Source: Caldilineaceae bacterium (GTDB taxonomy: Bacteria > Chloroflexota > Anaerolineae > Caldilineales > Caldilineaceae). From it: 64,000 nucleotides of DNA. This document shows positions 45,668-53,732 of this stretch, in pieces. Numbering within the stretch: the first letter of the stretch is position 1; every line of letters starts with the position of its first letter. Where the stretch lies: the NCBI GenBank assembly GCA_019637685.1, contig JAHBVF010000012.1:86029-150028 (forward strand), in the 5' to 3' direction. A program made the position numbers and the translations under genes. The notes under the pieces are model-generated. The model made no database searches. It had not been told where the DNA came from and saw only the letters and a program-made list of their open reading frames with translations.

Positions 45668-45726
45668 TCGCTCGCTATGCAGTTGGCTGCGTGGCTCGCC
45701 GAGCCTGTGCAGCGCATTGGAATTGG

Positions 45727-45935
45727 TAGACAGTGTCTATGCTTGGTGGGGCACAAGGAACGATGAAAGGAGGGATGCAGATTCTATCCGCGTTCATCAG
45801 TAGCGATTTTCAGGCCAGGCGATACGACCGGCTGACACCGATAACGACGGAAATTGTCCACAGATGACGCAGATTTTCACAGATTGGATCCGTCCCCATC
45901 CGCGTTTATCCGCGTTCATCAGTGGCAATTTTAAG
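45727..45935. repeat. Dispersed repeats, family C-related copies
   Basis: Two partial copies are present. At 45727-45814, GGGATGCAGATTCTATCCGC and CATCAGTAGCGATTTT match family C in diverged form. At 45860-45932, ACGCAGATTTTCACAGATT leads to CCGCGTTCATCAGTGGCAAT. No ORF is credible here. With the copy at 45938 this fills the 427-bp gap between the aminotransferase and the epimerase-like gene. Confidence 0.65.
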
Positions 45936-45937
45936 CC

Positions 45938-46055
45938 AGTGTACATGCCCGGTAGGGCACAATCAGCACTGAAAAATAGGAACGCAGATTTACGCAGAAG
46001 ACACAGATTACGCAGATTCTATCCGTGTTTATCCGCGTTCATCAGTGGCTATTTT
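45938..46055. repeat. Dispersed repeat, family C copy 2 (long form)
   Basis: A 118-bp form of the repeat at 44169. It shares GTACATGCCCGGTAGGGCAC and the tail CATCAGTGGCTATTTT and has an extra middle with GCAGAAGACACAGATTACGC. The pair lies as direct repeats on either side of the aminotransferase gene, about 1.7 kb apart. Confidence 0.75.
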
Positions 46056-46094
46056 CAAGTCGGGTGAGTTTAATTAAGGTAAAGGAGAGTTGTT

Positions 46095-47168
46095 ATGCCG
46101 ACACTTTTTGGGCAGGAATACAGCAAACGGGCGTTGCTGGATCGGGTGGGGGACATTTCTCAGGTCGCCCACACCCGCCGGGCCGAGATGATTGAGGGGA
46201 TCGAGCGGGGCGCGGATCTCATCGAAGTGTTTGACGCGTCGGGTCTCTGCTTTTCGGTCCTGCCCGGCCGCGCGCTGGACATCGCCTCGGCTCACTACAA
46301 AGGGATGTCCCTCTGTTTTCGGGGCAACACGGGTGATGTGGGGCCTGCTTTCTACGAACCCCAGGGCTATGGCTGGATGCGTGGCTTCTTCGGTGGATTG
46401 ACCACCACCTGTGGCATGACTTTCACCGGCCATCCAGAGGTGGACCCGGAAGAGGAAAATGAGGAGTTGGGTCTGCACGGACGGCTGGCCTATCTGCCTG
46501 CCAAAAATGTAGTGGCTGAGAGCGGCTGGGAGGGTGAACAGTATGTCACACGCATTCGGGGGCGGATGCGGGAGGCAGTGGTCTTTGGCACGAATCTGGA
46601 GCTGCGCCGGGAGATCGTCACTGTGCTGGGCGAAAAGCGCATCCGCATCCACGACCGCATCGAGAATCTCAGCGTGGACCCGTCTCCTCTGATGTTCGTC
46701 TATCATACCAATCCGGGCTTTCCCCTGTTGGATGCAGGCGCGCGGGTCGTCGTCCATAGCGAGAAGAGCACCGAATGGCTGGCCGATGAGGAAGTGGGGC
46801 CAGAGGTCTACGGCCGCTGCCTGCCACCGCAGGATGACGTGCAGGATTTGGTTGTCGTCCACCGGCCCGTGGCCGATGCCCAGGGCAATGCCCAGGTGGG
46901 TCTGCTCAATGACCAGTTGGGGTTGGGGCTGTACTGGAAGTTTCCGGTGGCCGAGATGCCGCTGCTCAGCCAATGGCAACACTTTCATCGGAGCACGTAT
47001 GTGACAGGCATTGAGCCGGGCAATGTGAGTATGCTGGGCCGGGCCTGGAATCGCAAACACGGCTACTTGCAGCATATCCAGCCCGGCGAAGTGCGGGAGT
47101 TTCACCTGGAAATTGGCGTCTTGGATGGACAGAATGAGATTGCTGCATTTGAGGATAGTTTGAAATAG
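46095..47168 (+). CDS. Aldose 1-epimerase-like protein (DUF4432)
   Basis: This 357-aa cytosolic protein follows the galactose mutarotase-like beta-sandwich of the DUF4432 group. LCFSVLPGRALDIASAHYKG is near 50-69, FFGGLTTTCGMTFTG near 98-112, a conserved HGRLAYLPA near 129-137, and a catalytic-type YHTNPGFPLLD near 203-213. GLGLYWKFPVAEMPLL and YVTGIEPGNV close the active site in relatives. It likely interconverts sugar anomers or epimers, but no substrate has been shown in most DUF4432 proteins. AAGGAGAG precedes the ATG. It is the last gene before the eCIS cluster and faces the same way, 217 bp upstream. Confidence 0.88.
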   Translation: MPTLFGQEYSKRALLDRVGDISQVAHTRRAEMIEGIERGADLIEVFDASGLCFSVLPGRALDIASAHYKGMSLCFRGNTGDVGPAFYEPQGYGWMRGFFGGLTTTCGMTFTGHPEVDPEEENEELGLHGRLAYLPAKNVVAESGWEGEQYVTRIRGRMREAVVFGTNLELRREIVTVLGEKRIRIHDRIENLSVDPSPLMFVYHTNPGFPLLDAGARVVVHSEKSTEWLADEEVGPEVYGRCLPPQDDVQDLVVVHRPVADAQGNAQVGLLNDQLGLGLYWKFPVAEMPLLSQWQHFHRSTYVTGIEPGNVSMLGRAWNRKHGYLQHIQPGEVREFHLEIGVLDGQNEIAAFEDSLK

Positions 47169-47192
47169 GAACGGGTATACGCGGTCCAAAAC

Positions 47193-47279
47193 AATTTGCG
47201 AAGAATTTGCGAAGAATGCAAGATGCCATTGAGGAAGGTGTGGGCGGCGGGAGATTGATTCCGAAGAATTTGCGAAGAG
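47193..47279. repeat. AATTTGCGAAG short direct repeats before the eCIS
   Basis: AATTTGCGAAG occurs twice in tandem (47193-47214), and GAAGAATTTGCGAAGA recurs at 47263-47278. They lie between the epimerase-like gene and the first eCIS gene, a natural place for eCIS control sites, but no function is shown. Confidence 0.55.
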
Positions 47280-47385
47280 TGCTGCGCTATGCTTGTTTCC
47301 ATTCACTTTTCCACTTCAAGTCATCTTCACGCCGCCACTTTCTGCTTAGCGCTGCAAGCTGAACAGTGGGGCAAGGCATGTTTGT

Positions 47386-49527
47386 ATGTCCCTGGCGTCA
47401 ACCGCTACAGAATTCGAAATGGATTTGGAACTGCGCTATCTCTATGGAGAGCTGGCACGGTTGGACGTTCTGTTGCAGCGGGCTGTAGCGAAGGCGGAAG
47501 TAGCCAAAGAGACAAATGGTCAGATGCAGGGCCTGGTGATTTCGCCTCACGAAGTCGAATCGCTGTTTGTGCGCCCCCAGGCCACCCCGGAAGAGCCAGA
47601 ATTTGCCGAGTTCGATCAGCGCTACCGGGAGGCGATGGCGGGTTTAGAATCGGCCGCGGTTGACGCGGCCCGGTACGAATATATTCCCCGCCTTGCCCAA
47701 CTGCGTACCGCATTCGCTCTCAATACCTTCGAATTCGACGCATTTCTTATCTGTCTGGCTTCGGCTTTGGATCAGCGCTACGAGCGCATTATGAGCTATT
47801 TGCAGGACGATGTGACCCAGCGTCGGCCCACTGCCAACGGTATCATTCAAGTGCTGGTGGGCAATTCTGAAGAACGGTTGCGTTTTCTGCCTGCCTTTCT
47901 GCCAAACAGTCGGCTGGTCTACCACAACCTGCTTCGGGTCAGCGCGATCGGTGATGATCCAGGTCCTCTTTTGACCCGTGCATTGCTGGCGGATGAAAGC
48001 GTGATGGCTTGGCTTTTGGGCCAGTATGAGCCGGATGTCCGGTTGCGCCGCTTTATGCAATTGCATCCGCCCATCCCCACCGAAGAAGATCAGCTTTTGG
48101 CAGCCGAGAGCTGGGAGACTGTCTCGAAAGCGGTCAATGGGCAGACAGTAGCTCTTTTTCATGGAGCCGATTTGGGTGTGCAGATGTCAACCGCCCGGCT
48201 TTTGTCAGCTTCGGGCAATATGCCCCTCCTCTCCCTGGACCTGGAACTTTCTACCGCGGCTGGTGTGGCGATTCGGGATGCCCTGGCGATAGGAATTCGT
48301 GATGCCCGCCTGACCGGTGCGATGCTCTTTCTGCGGGGCTGGGATGTCTGTTTGACCTCTGGTGCGCCTTCCTCCGATCTGATCAAGCTGCTCTTTGACG
48401 CGGATGTGCCGGTCATTGTGAGCAGCGAGAAAGAATGGCACAGCCACGGTTTCGAGCGGGCTAACTCGATTATGCGTGTTACCCTGGAACGGCCCACCTA
48501 TCGCCAACGGCTGACTTTCTGGGAACATTTCCTGGCTCAGGTCGATTTCCCCGTGGACCCGTCTGTGGCTGTGCAGCCAATTGCCAGCCAGTTTGCCCTG
48601 ACCAGCCGCCAAATCCAGGACTCAATCTACACAGCCAGAGATACTGCCCTGCAACGCAAGGACGCTATCCAGCCGCGCGACCTGATCTCTGCTGCCCGCG
48701 CCCATTCCAGCCCCAATCTGTCCGGCTTGGCCCAGAAAATCGACCCCCGCTACGATTGGGAAGATCTGGTGCTGCCCGAAGACCAGAAGACGATGCTGCG
48801 GGAGATGGTGCAGACAGTGAAGGGCCGGGGTGTGGTGATGGAAGAATGGGGCGTTGGGCGCAAGCTGAAAGCCAGCGCCGGGGTGACTGTTCTCTTTGCC
48901 GGGCCGCCTGGAACGGGCAAGACAATGGCCGCAGAGGTTATCACCAGCGATCTGGGCCTGGATCTTTACAAGCTGGACCTGTCCATGGTGGTCAGCAAGT
49001 TCATTGGCGAGACAGAGAAGAATCTGGGCAAAATTTTTGATGAAGCCCAGAGCAGCAGTGCTGTTCTCTTCTTTGACGAAGCCGATGCCATCTTTGGCAA
49101 ACGTTCAGAAGTGAAAGATTCCCACGACCGCTACGCCAATATGGAAGTGAGCTATTTGCTGCAACGGATGGAGCAGTACGATGGCGTGACCATTCTGGCC
49201 ACAAATTTGCGGGCCAATATGGACGAAGCCTTTACCCGGCGTATGCAATTTATCGTCGACTTCCCTTTCCCCGACGAGGAAGAACGGCTGCGTATCTGGC
49301 AAACACTTTTCCCGGTGGATTTGCCTCAGTCCGCGGATATCGATCTGAATCTCTTTGCCCGCCGCTTCAGGATGTCTGGCGGCAACATTCGCAACATTAT
49401 TGTCAGTGCCGCCTATCTGGCCGCGGCCAACGGGGGCAAAGTCACAATGGAGCACCTGCTTCACAGCACCCGACGGGAGCTGCAAAAGATGGGTCGATTG
49501 ATCACCGATATGGACTTGACGTATTGA
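47386..49527 (+). CDS. eCIS AAA+ ATPase (Afp15/Pvc15-like)
   Basis: This 713-aa protein is the AAA+ ATPase found in essentially all extracellular contractile injection systems. The N-terminal half (about 1-250) is helical and includes the domain often annotated as a winged helix of eCIS ATPases. A degenerate nucleotide-binding-like region spans about 250-400, and the active AAA module about 450-700. Walker A GPPGTGKT is at about 506-513, Walker B VLFFDEADAIF near 561-571, sensor 1 ILATNLRANMD near 607-617 and an Arg finger in FTRRMQF near 619. Its exact job (assembly, disassembly or cargo loading) is not settled. It leads the cluster here, whereas in Afp/PVC it comes last. Confidence 0.93.
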   Translation: MSLASTATEFEMDLELRYLYGELARLDVLLQRAVAKAEVAKETNGQMQGLVISPHEVESLFVRPQATPEEPEFAEFDQRYREAMAGLESAAVDAARYEYIPRLAQLRTAFALNTFEFDAFLICLASALDQRYERIMSYLQDDVTQRRPTANGIIQVLVGNSEERLRFLPAFLPNSRLVYHNLLRVSAIGDDPGPLLTRALLADESVMAWLLGQYEPDVRLRRFMQLHPPIPTEEDQLLAAESWETVSKAVNGQTVALFHGADLGVQMSTARLLSASGNMPLLSLDLELSTAAGVAIRDALAIGIRDARLTGAMLFLRGWDVCLTSGAPSSDLIKLLFDADVPVIVSSEKEWHSHGFERANSIMRVTLERPTYRQRLTFWEHFLAQVDFPVDPSVAVQPIASQFALTSRQIQDSIYTARDTALQRKDAIQPRDLISAARAHSSPNLSGLAQKIDPRYDWEDLVLPEDQKTMLREMVQTVKGRGVVMEEWGVGRKLKASAGVTVLFAGPPGTGKTMAAEVITSDLGLDLYKLDLSMVVSKFIGETEKNLGKIFDEAQSSSAVLFFDEADAIFGKRSEVKDSHDRYANMEVSYLLQRMEQYDGVTILATNLRANMDEAFTRRMQFIVDFPFPDEEERLRIWQTLFPVDLPQSADIDLNLFARRFRMSGGNIRNIIVSAAYLAAANGGKVTMEHLLHSTRRELQKMGRLITDMDLTY

Positions 49528-49613
49528 TCCTGTTCGTACCAATGATTGCCGAGTGTAGCGAATCGAGAATGGGAATGAATTGTCACGGATCGCCTGCCGC
49601 TTGCTGCTTCATA

Positions 49614-49668
49614 ATGCCTGAATCTGTAACGCCTGAAACTGCAATGTCTGAAACTGTAACGCCTAATG
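49614..49668. repeat. 15-bp tandem repeat before Pvc16-like gene
   Basis: Three units, CTGTAACGCCTGAAA, CTGCAATGTCTGAAA and CTGTAACGCCTAATG, directly abut the start of the next gene, whose ATG is formed in the last unit. A similar short tandem lies before the spike gene at 62884. Confidence 0.7.
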
Positions 49669-50532
49669 TTTGACGACATCGACGAAGCCCTGCGGCGGTT
49701 GCTCATGGAAGAGATTCCCGTCCGCAACAACGAAATTGAGATCACTTTTGAGCAGCCTCGGCGGGAGTGGTCGGCCCGGCTCAATCGGCCCACGTTGAAC
49801 ATCTTTTTGCACGATGTACGGGAGAATGCGCAACTGCGCCAGAGCCATATTCAGCGCCAGCAGATGGACGCAGCCCGCCGTCAGACTGTCCTGATGCGGC
49901 CTGAAGCCAGGGTAGACCTGCACTATATGATTACGGCCTGGGCGTCGGAGCCGGAGGACGAACACCGGTTGTTGGCCCGCACACTGCTCGCATTCCTGCG
50001 TCACCGGGAAATGCCCCAGGCCTTTTTGCCCAATTCTTTGCACAATCAACCCCGGCCTGTGTCATTGAGCGTGGCCCAATACGATACGACTTTCAACCCG
50101 CCGGACCTGTGGGGTGTGATCGACAATGAACTGCGTCCCTGCCTGAATTGTATGGTAACTCTGACAATGGACCCCCACGCACCCATTACAGTGCCGCTGG
50201 TGCGGGAACGGGAACTGCGGGTGGACGATCTTGCCATCAGTTCTCTGCGGGAGCAAAAGCAGACCGTTGCCAACGGCCTGACGGCTGCCCCGGATTTGCC
50301 GCCCTCTGAAAAGCGCTGGACTGTGGGGGGACAACTTCGCCTTCCATCGCTGGAGGCCGTCTCTCTCTCGGTGGTCGAGCTGGAGCGGGATGTGGCCGTG
50401 GCCGCAGATGGCACATTCGTAGTGGGCGATCTGCGGGAAGGAGCTTATACACTGGAAGTACGCCGGGACAATGAAACGCCAGTACGCCACGTCATTGCCG
50501 TGCCCTCAGGGGACTATGACATTTCGGCGTAA
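49666..50532 (+). CDS. eCIS Pvc16/Afp16-like protein (DUF4255) with C-terminal beta domain
   Basis: This 288-aa protein has the DUF4255 (Pvc16 N-terminal) domain at about 1-190: FDDIDEALRRLLMEEIP, RPTLNIFLHDVRENAQLR, RVDLHYMITAWASEPEDEHR, and PDLWGVIDNELRPCLNCMVT. In Afp and PVC this protein caps the tail end and controls sheath/tube length. About 90 extra residues follow (GGQLRLPSLEAVSLSVVELE, GTFVVGDLREGAYTLEVRRD), a carboxypeptidase-regulatory-like beta-sandwich not needed for the cap. Start: the ATG lies in a tandem repeat with no clear RBS. It follows the ATPase by 138 bp and precedes the sheath. Confidence 0.88.
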   Translation: MFDDIDEALRRLLMEEIPVRNNEIEITFEQPRREWSARLNRPTLNIFLHDVRENAQLRQSHIQRQQMDAARRQTVLMRPEARVDLHYMITAWASEPEDEHRLLARTLLAFLRHREMPQAFLPNSLHNQPRPVSLSVAQYDTTFNPPDLWGVIDNELRPCLNCMVTLTMDPHAPITVPLVRERELRVDDLAISSLREQKQTVANGLTAAPDLPPSEKRWTVGGQLRLPSLEAVSLSVVELERDVAVAADGTFVVGDLREGAYTLEVRRDNETPVRHVIAVPSGDYDISA

Positions 50533-50659
50533 ACACGGATGTAAACAAGAACCCGCAGAAATCTGTCTTCTTCGGCTCTCTTGGGAAGTTAGTTATCGTC
50601 AATCCGCCAATAGCCAAATATCCAATCTTTAGCCGCCAAATTGCAGAAAGGGAAGAACA

Positions 50660-52276
50660 ATGCCTGAATATCTTTCACCGGGTGTCTACGTCGAGGAAAT
50701 CGATACTGGCCCACGTCCGATTGAGGCCACCAACACATCTACGGCTGTCTTTGTCGGATTCACCGAAAAGGCCGAGGACGTGCGGGTGGTGGATGGCGAA
50801 ACAATCGTCACGGACCTGACCAACCGGCCCACGTATATCACCAACTGGCTTCAATATGACCAGAAGTTTGGTGGTCTGGTCGATGGGGCGTATCTACCGC
50901 TGGCTGTTCAAGGCTTCTTTGTCAACGGCGGCTCCAAGTGTTATATCGTTAGTTTGCGCCAGATTCCCCCGGCCCAGGCTGGCCTGCTCAACGGCAGCAG
51001 CGAGCCTTCCCTGATTGCCCGTTCGCGCAAGTCGGGATTGGGTGGTATGGACTACCGGGTACGCATCGCTGCTTCCTCCAATGGCGCCGGGCTTGACGAA
51101 GAGGAAGAGAACGCTGACGGCCTGAAGCCCTTTGATGTGATTGTGGAAAAGCGCACCAACGCCGGCGATTGGCAGGTGAAAGATGTGCGCAAAGATGTGC
51201 GTCTGGTGGAGACAGAAAGCGAAGAGAACGGGCGACAGGTGAAAGTTGCCTATCGCAGCAACAAAGCCTCCGAACTCATCGATATTGTGATCCCCGACCA
51301 GACTCGTTCCCTGGCCGAACTGTGGCCCACAGAGCAGCAGCAGTCCCTCTCCATTGAGCAGAATCTGTTGGCCGCGCCTACCCCCAGCGAGTTCAGCGGT
51401 GACGTAGCCGAGCGCACGGGTGTGGAAGGGTTGGAAGTGTTGGATGACGCCCGCATCATCTGCGTGCCCGATCTGATGACAACGATGCCCGGCGAAAAGC
51501 TGGACCTGAGAATGGTCAAAGCTGTCCAAACCAACCTGGTGGCCCATTGCGAACGCCTGGGCGATCGTATGGCAATTCTGGACACGCCACCCAATCTCAA
51601 CCCCCAGGAAGTCAAGGCGTGGCGGCAGGATATCACCGGCTTCGACAGTGCCTATGCGGTAATGTACTACCCCTGGCTTGAAGTTATGGACCTGTCCACG
51701 GATAGATCCATCCACATGCCGCCCTCTGGCTTTATGGCAGGCGTCTGGGCACGCACGGACAACACCCGGGGCGTCCACAAGGCACCAGCCAACGAAGTGG
51801 TGATGGGCGCGACCGGCCTCTCCTATGGGGTAACCAAAGGCGAGCAGGATATTTTGAATCCCATCGGTGTCAACTGCATCCGCTCTTTCGCGGGCATGGG
51901 CATCCGCGTTTGGGGCGCACGGACGCTTACCAGCAACGCTCTGTGGCGCTATGTCTCTGTACGCCGCCTTTTCAATATGATTGAGACGACCATCGAGAAC
52001 AGCACCCAGTGGACTGTCTTTGAGCCGAATGATCCCCGACTGTGGGGCAAGATTCGCCGGGATGTGGGGGCTTTCCTCACCACCCAGTGGAACGCGGGTG
52101 CTCTTTATGGTGCATCCCCTTCCCAAGCCTTTTATGTGAAGTGCGATGAGCAGACCAATCCGGCGGAATCCCGCGAACTGGGCCGGGTGGTGGTTGAGGT
52201 GGGGATTGCACCTGTCAAACCCGCCGAATTTGTCATCTTCCGTATCAGCCAATGGAACCCGGAACTGAGCGCGTAG
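50660..52276 (+). CDS. eCIS contractile sheath protein
   Basis: This 538-aa protein opens PEYLSPGVYVEEIDTGPRPI, the tail-sheath signature, followed by TSTAVFVGFTEKAED and FFVNGGSKCYIVSL. The C-terminal half has VWARTDNTRGVHKAPANEVV and the Arg/Trp-rich end (NALWRYVSVRRLFNMIETTI, FEPNDPRLWGKIRRDVGAFL) that interlocks subunits. A middle insertion (about 125-260) is probably the outward-facing domain. On triggering, the sheath shortens and drives the tube through a target membrane. Only one sheath gene is seen, whereas Afp and PVC have three. GGGAAGAAC precedes the ATG. The tube gene follows at 42 bp. Confidence 0.96.
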   Translation: MPEYLSPGVYVEEIDTGPRPIEATNTSTAVFVGFTEKAEDVRVVDGETIVTDLTNRPTYITNWLQYDQKFGGLVDGAYLPLAVQGFFVNGGSKCYIVSLRQIPPAQAGLLNGSSEPSLIARSRKSGLGGMDYRVRIAASSNGAGLDEEEENADGLKPFDVIVEKRTNAGDWQVKDVRKDVRLVETESEENGRQVKVAYRSNKASELIDIVIPDQTRSLAELWPTEQQQSLSIEQNLLAAPTPSEFSGDVAERTGVEGLEVLDDARIICVPDLMTTMPGEKLDLRMVKAVQTNLVAHCERLGDRMAILDTPPNLNPQEVKAWRQDITGFDSAYAVMYYPWLEVMDLSTDRSIHMPPSGFMAGVWARTDNTRGVHKAPANEVVMGATGLSYGVTKGEQDILNPIGVNCIRSFAGMGIRVWGARTLTSNALWRYVSVRRLFNMIETTIENSTQWTVFEPNDPRLWGKIRRDVGAFLTTQWNAGALYGASPSQAFYVKCDEQTNPAESRELGRVVVEVGIAPVKPAEFVIFRISQWNPELSA

Positions 52277-52317
52277 ACCAGCGCTGATAACCAATCATCT
52301 AAAGGAGAGTAACTACT

Positions 52318-52812
52318 ATGGCAACAGAACAACCGTTAGTACCAGAAGGGACACGTTCAGGTAAAGCCGCGGCCAATGTTGACGATCCGCTGATTGTATT
52401 CAACTTTGGGCTGGAGATCGACGGTGTGTTGGAAGGGTACTTCCAGGAGTGCAGTGGCATCGGCTCGGAACACGACATTGTGGAATCCCAGCTCGTCAAC
52501 AAGAACGGCAAATCCTTTGTCTTCAAGGCGCCGGGTATCATCAAGTACAATGATGTAACTCTCAAGCGCGGTATTACAGCGGATATGCAGATTTGGGATT
52601 GGCGGGCGGATGTGGAGCGTGGCGATTTTGCCGCCATTCGTAAGAATTGCTCCATCATTATGTACGATCGTAACTTCCGGGAAGTCTCCCGTTGGAACTT
52701 CTACAATGCCTGGCCTTCTAAAGTCAGCGGCCCGGATTTAACTTCCAGTGGCAACGATTTCGGTGTCGAAGAAGTGACAATCGTTCATGAAGGCTTCTAC
52801 CGTGAGAAATAG
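52318..52812 (+). CDS. eCIS main tube protein (gp19-like)
   Basis: This 164-aa inner-tube protein of the T4 gp19 family has DPLIVFNFGLEIDGVLEGYF, ECSGIGSEHDIVE, YNDVTLKRGITADMQIWDW and the ending WNFYNAWPSKVSGPDLTSSG then EEVTIVHEGF. Such subunits form stacked hexameric rings inside the sheath. AAGGAGAG lies before the ATG. It directly follows the sheath gene and is followed by a strong intrinsic terminator, so sheath and tube form a high-output transcription unit, as expected for the most abundant parts. Length matches the main tube (about 145-170 aa) better than the two other tube-like genes downstream. Confidence 0.95.
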   Translation: MATEQPLVPEGTRSGKAAANVDDPLIVFNFGLEIDGVLEGYFQECSGIGSEHDIVESQLVNKNGKSFVFKAPGIIKYNDVTLKRGITADMQIWDWRADVERGDFAAIRKNCSIIMYDRNFREVSRWNFYNAWPSKVSGPDLTSSGNDFGVEEVTIVHEGFYREK

Positions 52813-52853
52813 CCCTGGCATAGCGGGGTAGGCAGAGCATCAGACAGGCTGAG

Positions 52854-52903
52854 AAACGAGGACAGGTAGAGATCGCGGTGCGGCTCTATCTGTCCTCGTT
52901 TTT
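52854..52903 (+). terminator. Intrinsic terminator after tube gene, inside the eCIS cluster
   Basis: AAACGAGGACAGGTAGAG (52854-52871) pairs with CTCTATCTGTCCTCGTTT (52884-52901) with one wobble or mismatch around a 12-nt loop and ends in TTTTT (52899-52903). It splits the cluster into a sheath/tube unit and a downstream unit. The 336-bp gap 52813-53148 holds this, a promoter and no gene. Confidence 0.85.
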
Positions 52904-53061
52904 GGTCGCTGCTGTCAGAAAAGTGGATGCCACGCTGGTGGGGGACAGCCGATTCGGGGCAGCAGCCCAACCTGATGCGAATGCCCTGGGGCGTCTGGTC
53001 GATCCCCCGAATCAGCATCCCGCGCCCCCAACGTGAATTACACCCCAGGATGATTTTGCGG

Positions 53062-53090
53062 TTGCTTTCGAGCGGAGTTACAGGTATACT
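53062..53090 (+). promoter_or_regulatory. Probable promoter for downstream eCIS genes
   Basis: TTGCTT (53062-53067) and TATACT (53085-53090, 5 of 6 matches to consensus) are separated by 17 bp. They lie 58 bp upstream of the next ATG and just past the terminator at 52854. Confidence 0.55.
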
Positions 53091-53148
53091 GTGGCAAGCA
53101 ACTGGCCTATCCTCATATACACAAACACTTCAGCACAGGAGTTCGTTG

Positions 53149-53514
53149 ATGAGCTTCCAGACCGAGTTCGACTTCACGCTTCCTATGGGATATATCGACC
53201 AGGAGGGCAATGTCCACAAAACCGGGACAATGCGTCTGGCGACTGCCATGGATGAGATCGCCCCCCTGCGCGATATGCGCGTGCGTACCAACCAGGCCTA
53301 TCTGGTCATTACCCTCTTGGCCCGGGTCATCACCCGTTTGGGAACACTGGAAAGCGTCTCCCCCAGCATCGTGGAAAACCTTTTCGCCGCAGACCTGGCC
53401 TATCTGCAGGCCCTCTACCGCACGATTAATGAAGAAGGCCGTACAACAATTCAGGTTACCTGCCCGGAATGCGGCTCCGAATTTGCTGTGGACCTGGCTG
53501 ATCTGGGGGGGTAG
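53149..53514 (+). CDS. eCIS small tail-assembly / T4-baseplate-like protein with CxxC
   Basis: This 121-aa protein has the pattern LPMGYIDQEGNVHKTGTMRL, ATAMDEIAPLRDMRVRTNQA, YLVITLLARVITRLGTLESV that I recall from small tail-assembly or T4-baseplate-type proteins in eCIS and phage clusters; the exact family is from memory. Its C-terminus carries CPEC (Cys105, Cys108) and ends at a run of seven G and TAG. ACAGGAG precedes the ATG at 53149; the longer open frame upstream covers the promoter. In phage tails the comparable position is a chaperone that makes a frameshifted longer form, and a conserved frame does continue in -1 here (next entry). Confidence 0.82.
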   Translation: MSFQTEFDFTLPMGYIDQEGNVHKTGTMRLATAMDEIAPLRDMRVRTNQAYLVITLLARVITRLGTLESVSPSIVENLFAADLAYLQALYRTINEEGRTTIQVTCPECGSEFAVDLADLGG

Positions 53515-53675
53515 CCGGCTACCCCTTGGATCGCCTACGGGAGGAGGTAGCCTACGTCGCCTATCATTTCCATTGGCCTCACGATCAGGTGATGGGAATG
53601 GAACACGGTGAGCGGCAGATTTGGGTGCGACAGATCGCCCGGATCAACCGTAGGTTAAATGAAGCAATTGGTTGA
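53511..53675 (+). CDS. DUF6760-like eCIS small protein, -1 frame, no normal start codon
   Basis: Directly past the G-run, the -1 frame reads VAGYPLDRLREEVAYVAYHF, HWPHDQVMGMEHGERQIWVR and QIARINRRLNEAIG, then TGA. This closely fits the YPxDRLxEEVAYxAYHFHW pattern of the short DUF6760 proteins found in eCIS loci. No ATG or GTG begins it. The upstream gene ends CTG GGG GGG TAG, and slipping back one base on GGGGGGG gives ...GGG GTA GCC GGC TAC CCC. Options are a -1 frameshift fusion of about 175 aa, a start at TTG 53526 that would lose the conserved YP, or a lost GTG start (GTA here). Confidence 0.7.
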   Translation, partial: VAGYPLDRLREEVAYVAYHFHWPHDQVMGMEHGERQIWVRQIARINRRLNEAIG

Positions 53676-53732
53676 AGTGTCTGACCCGAACTGTTGGCAG
53701 GGCAGGCTTAGAATCAGAAAGGTGGCAATCGG

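Noticed and set aside
44169..46055. Composite transposon around the aminotransferase
   Set aside because: There are direct repeats but no transposase and no target-site duplication, and the repeats belong to a dispersed non-coding family.
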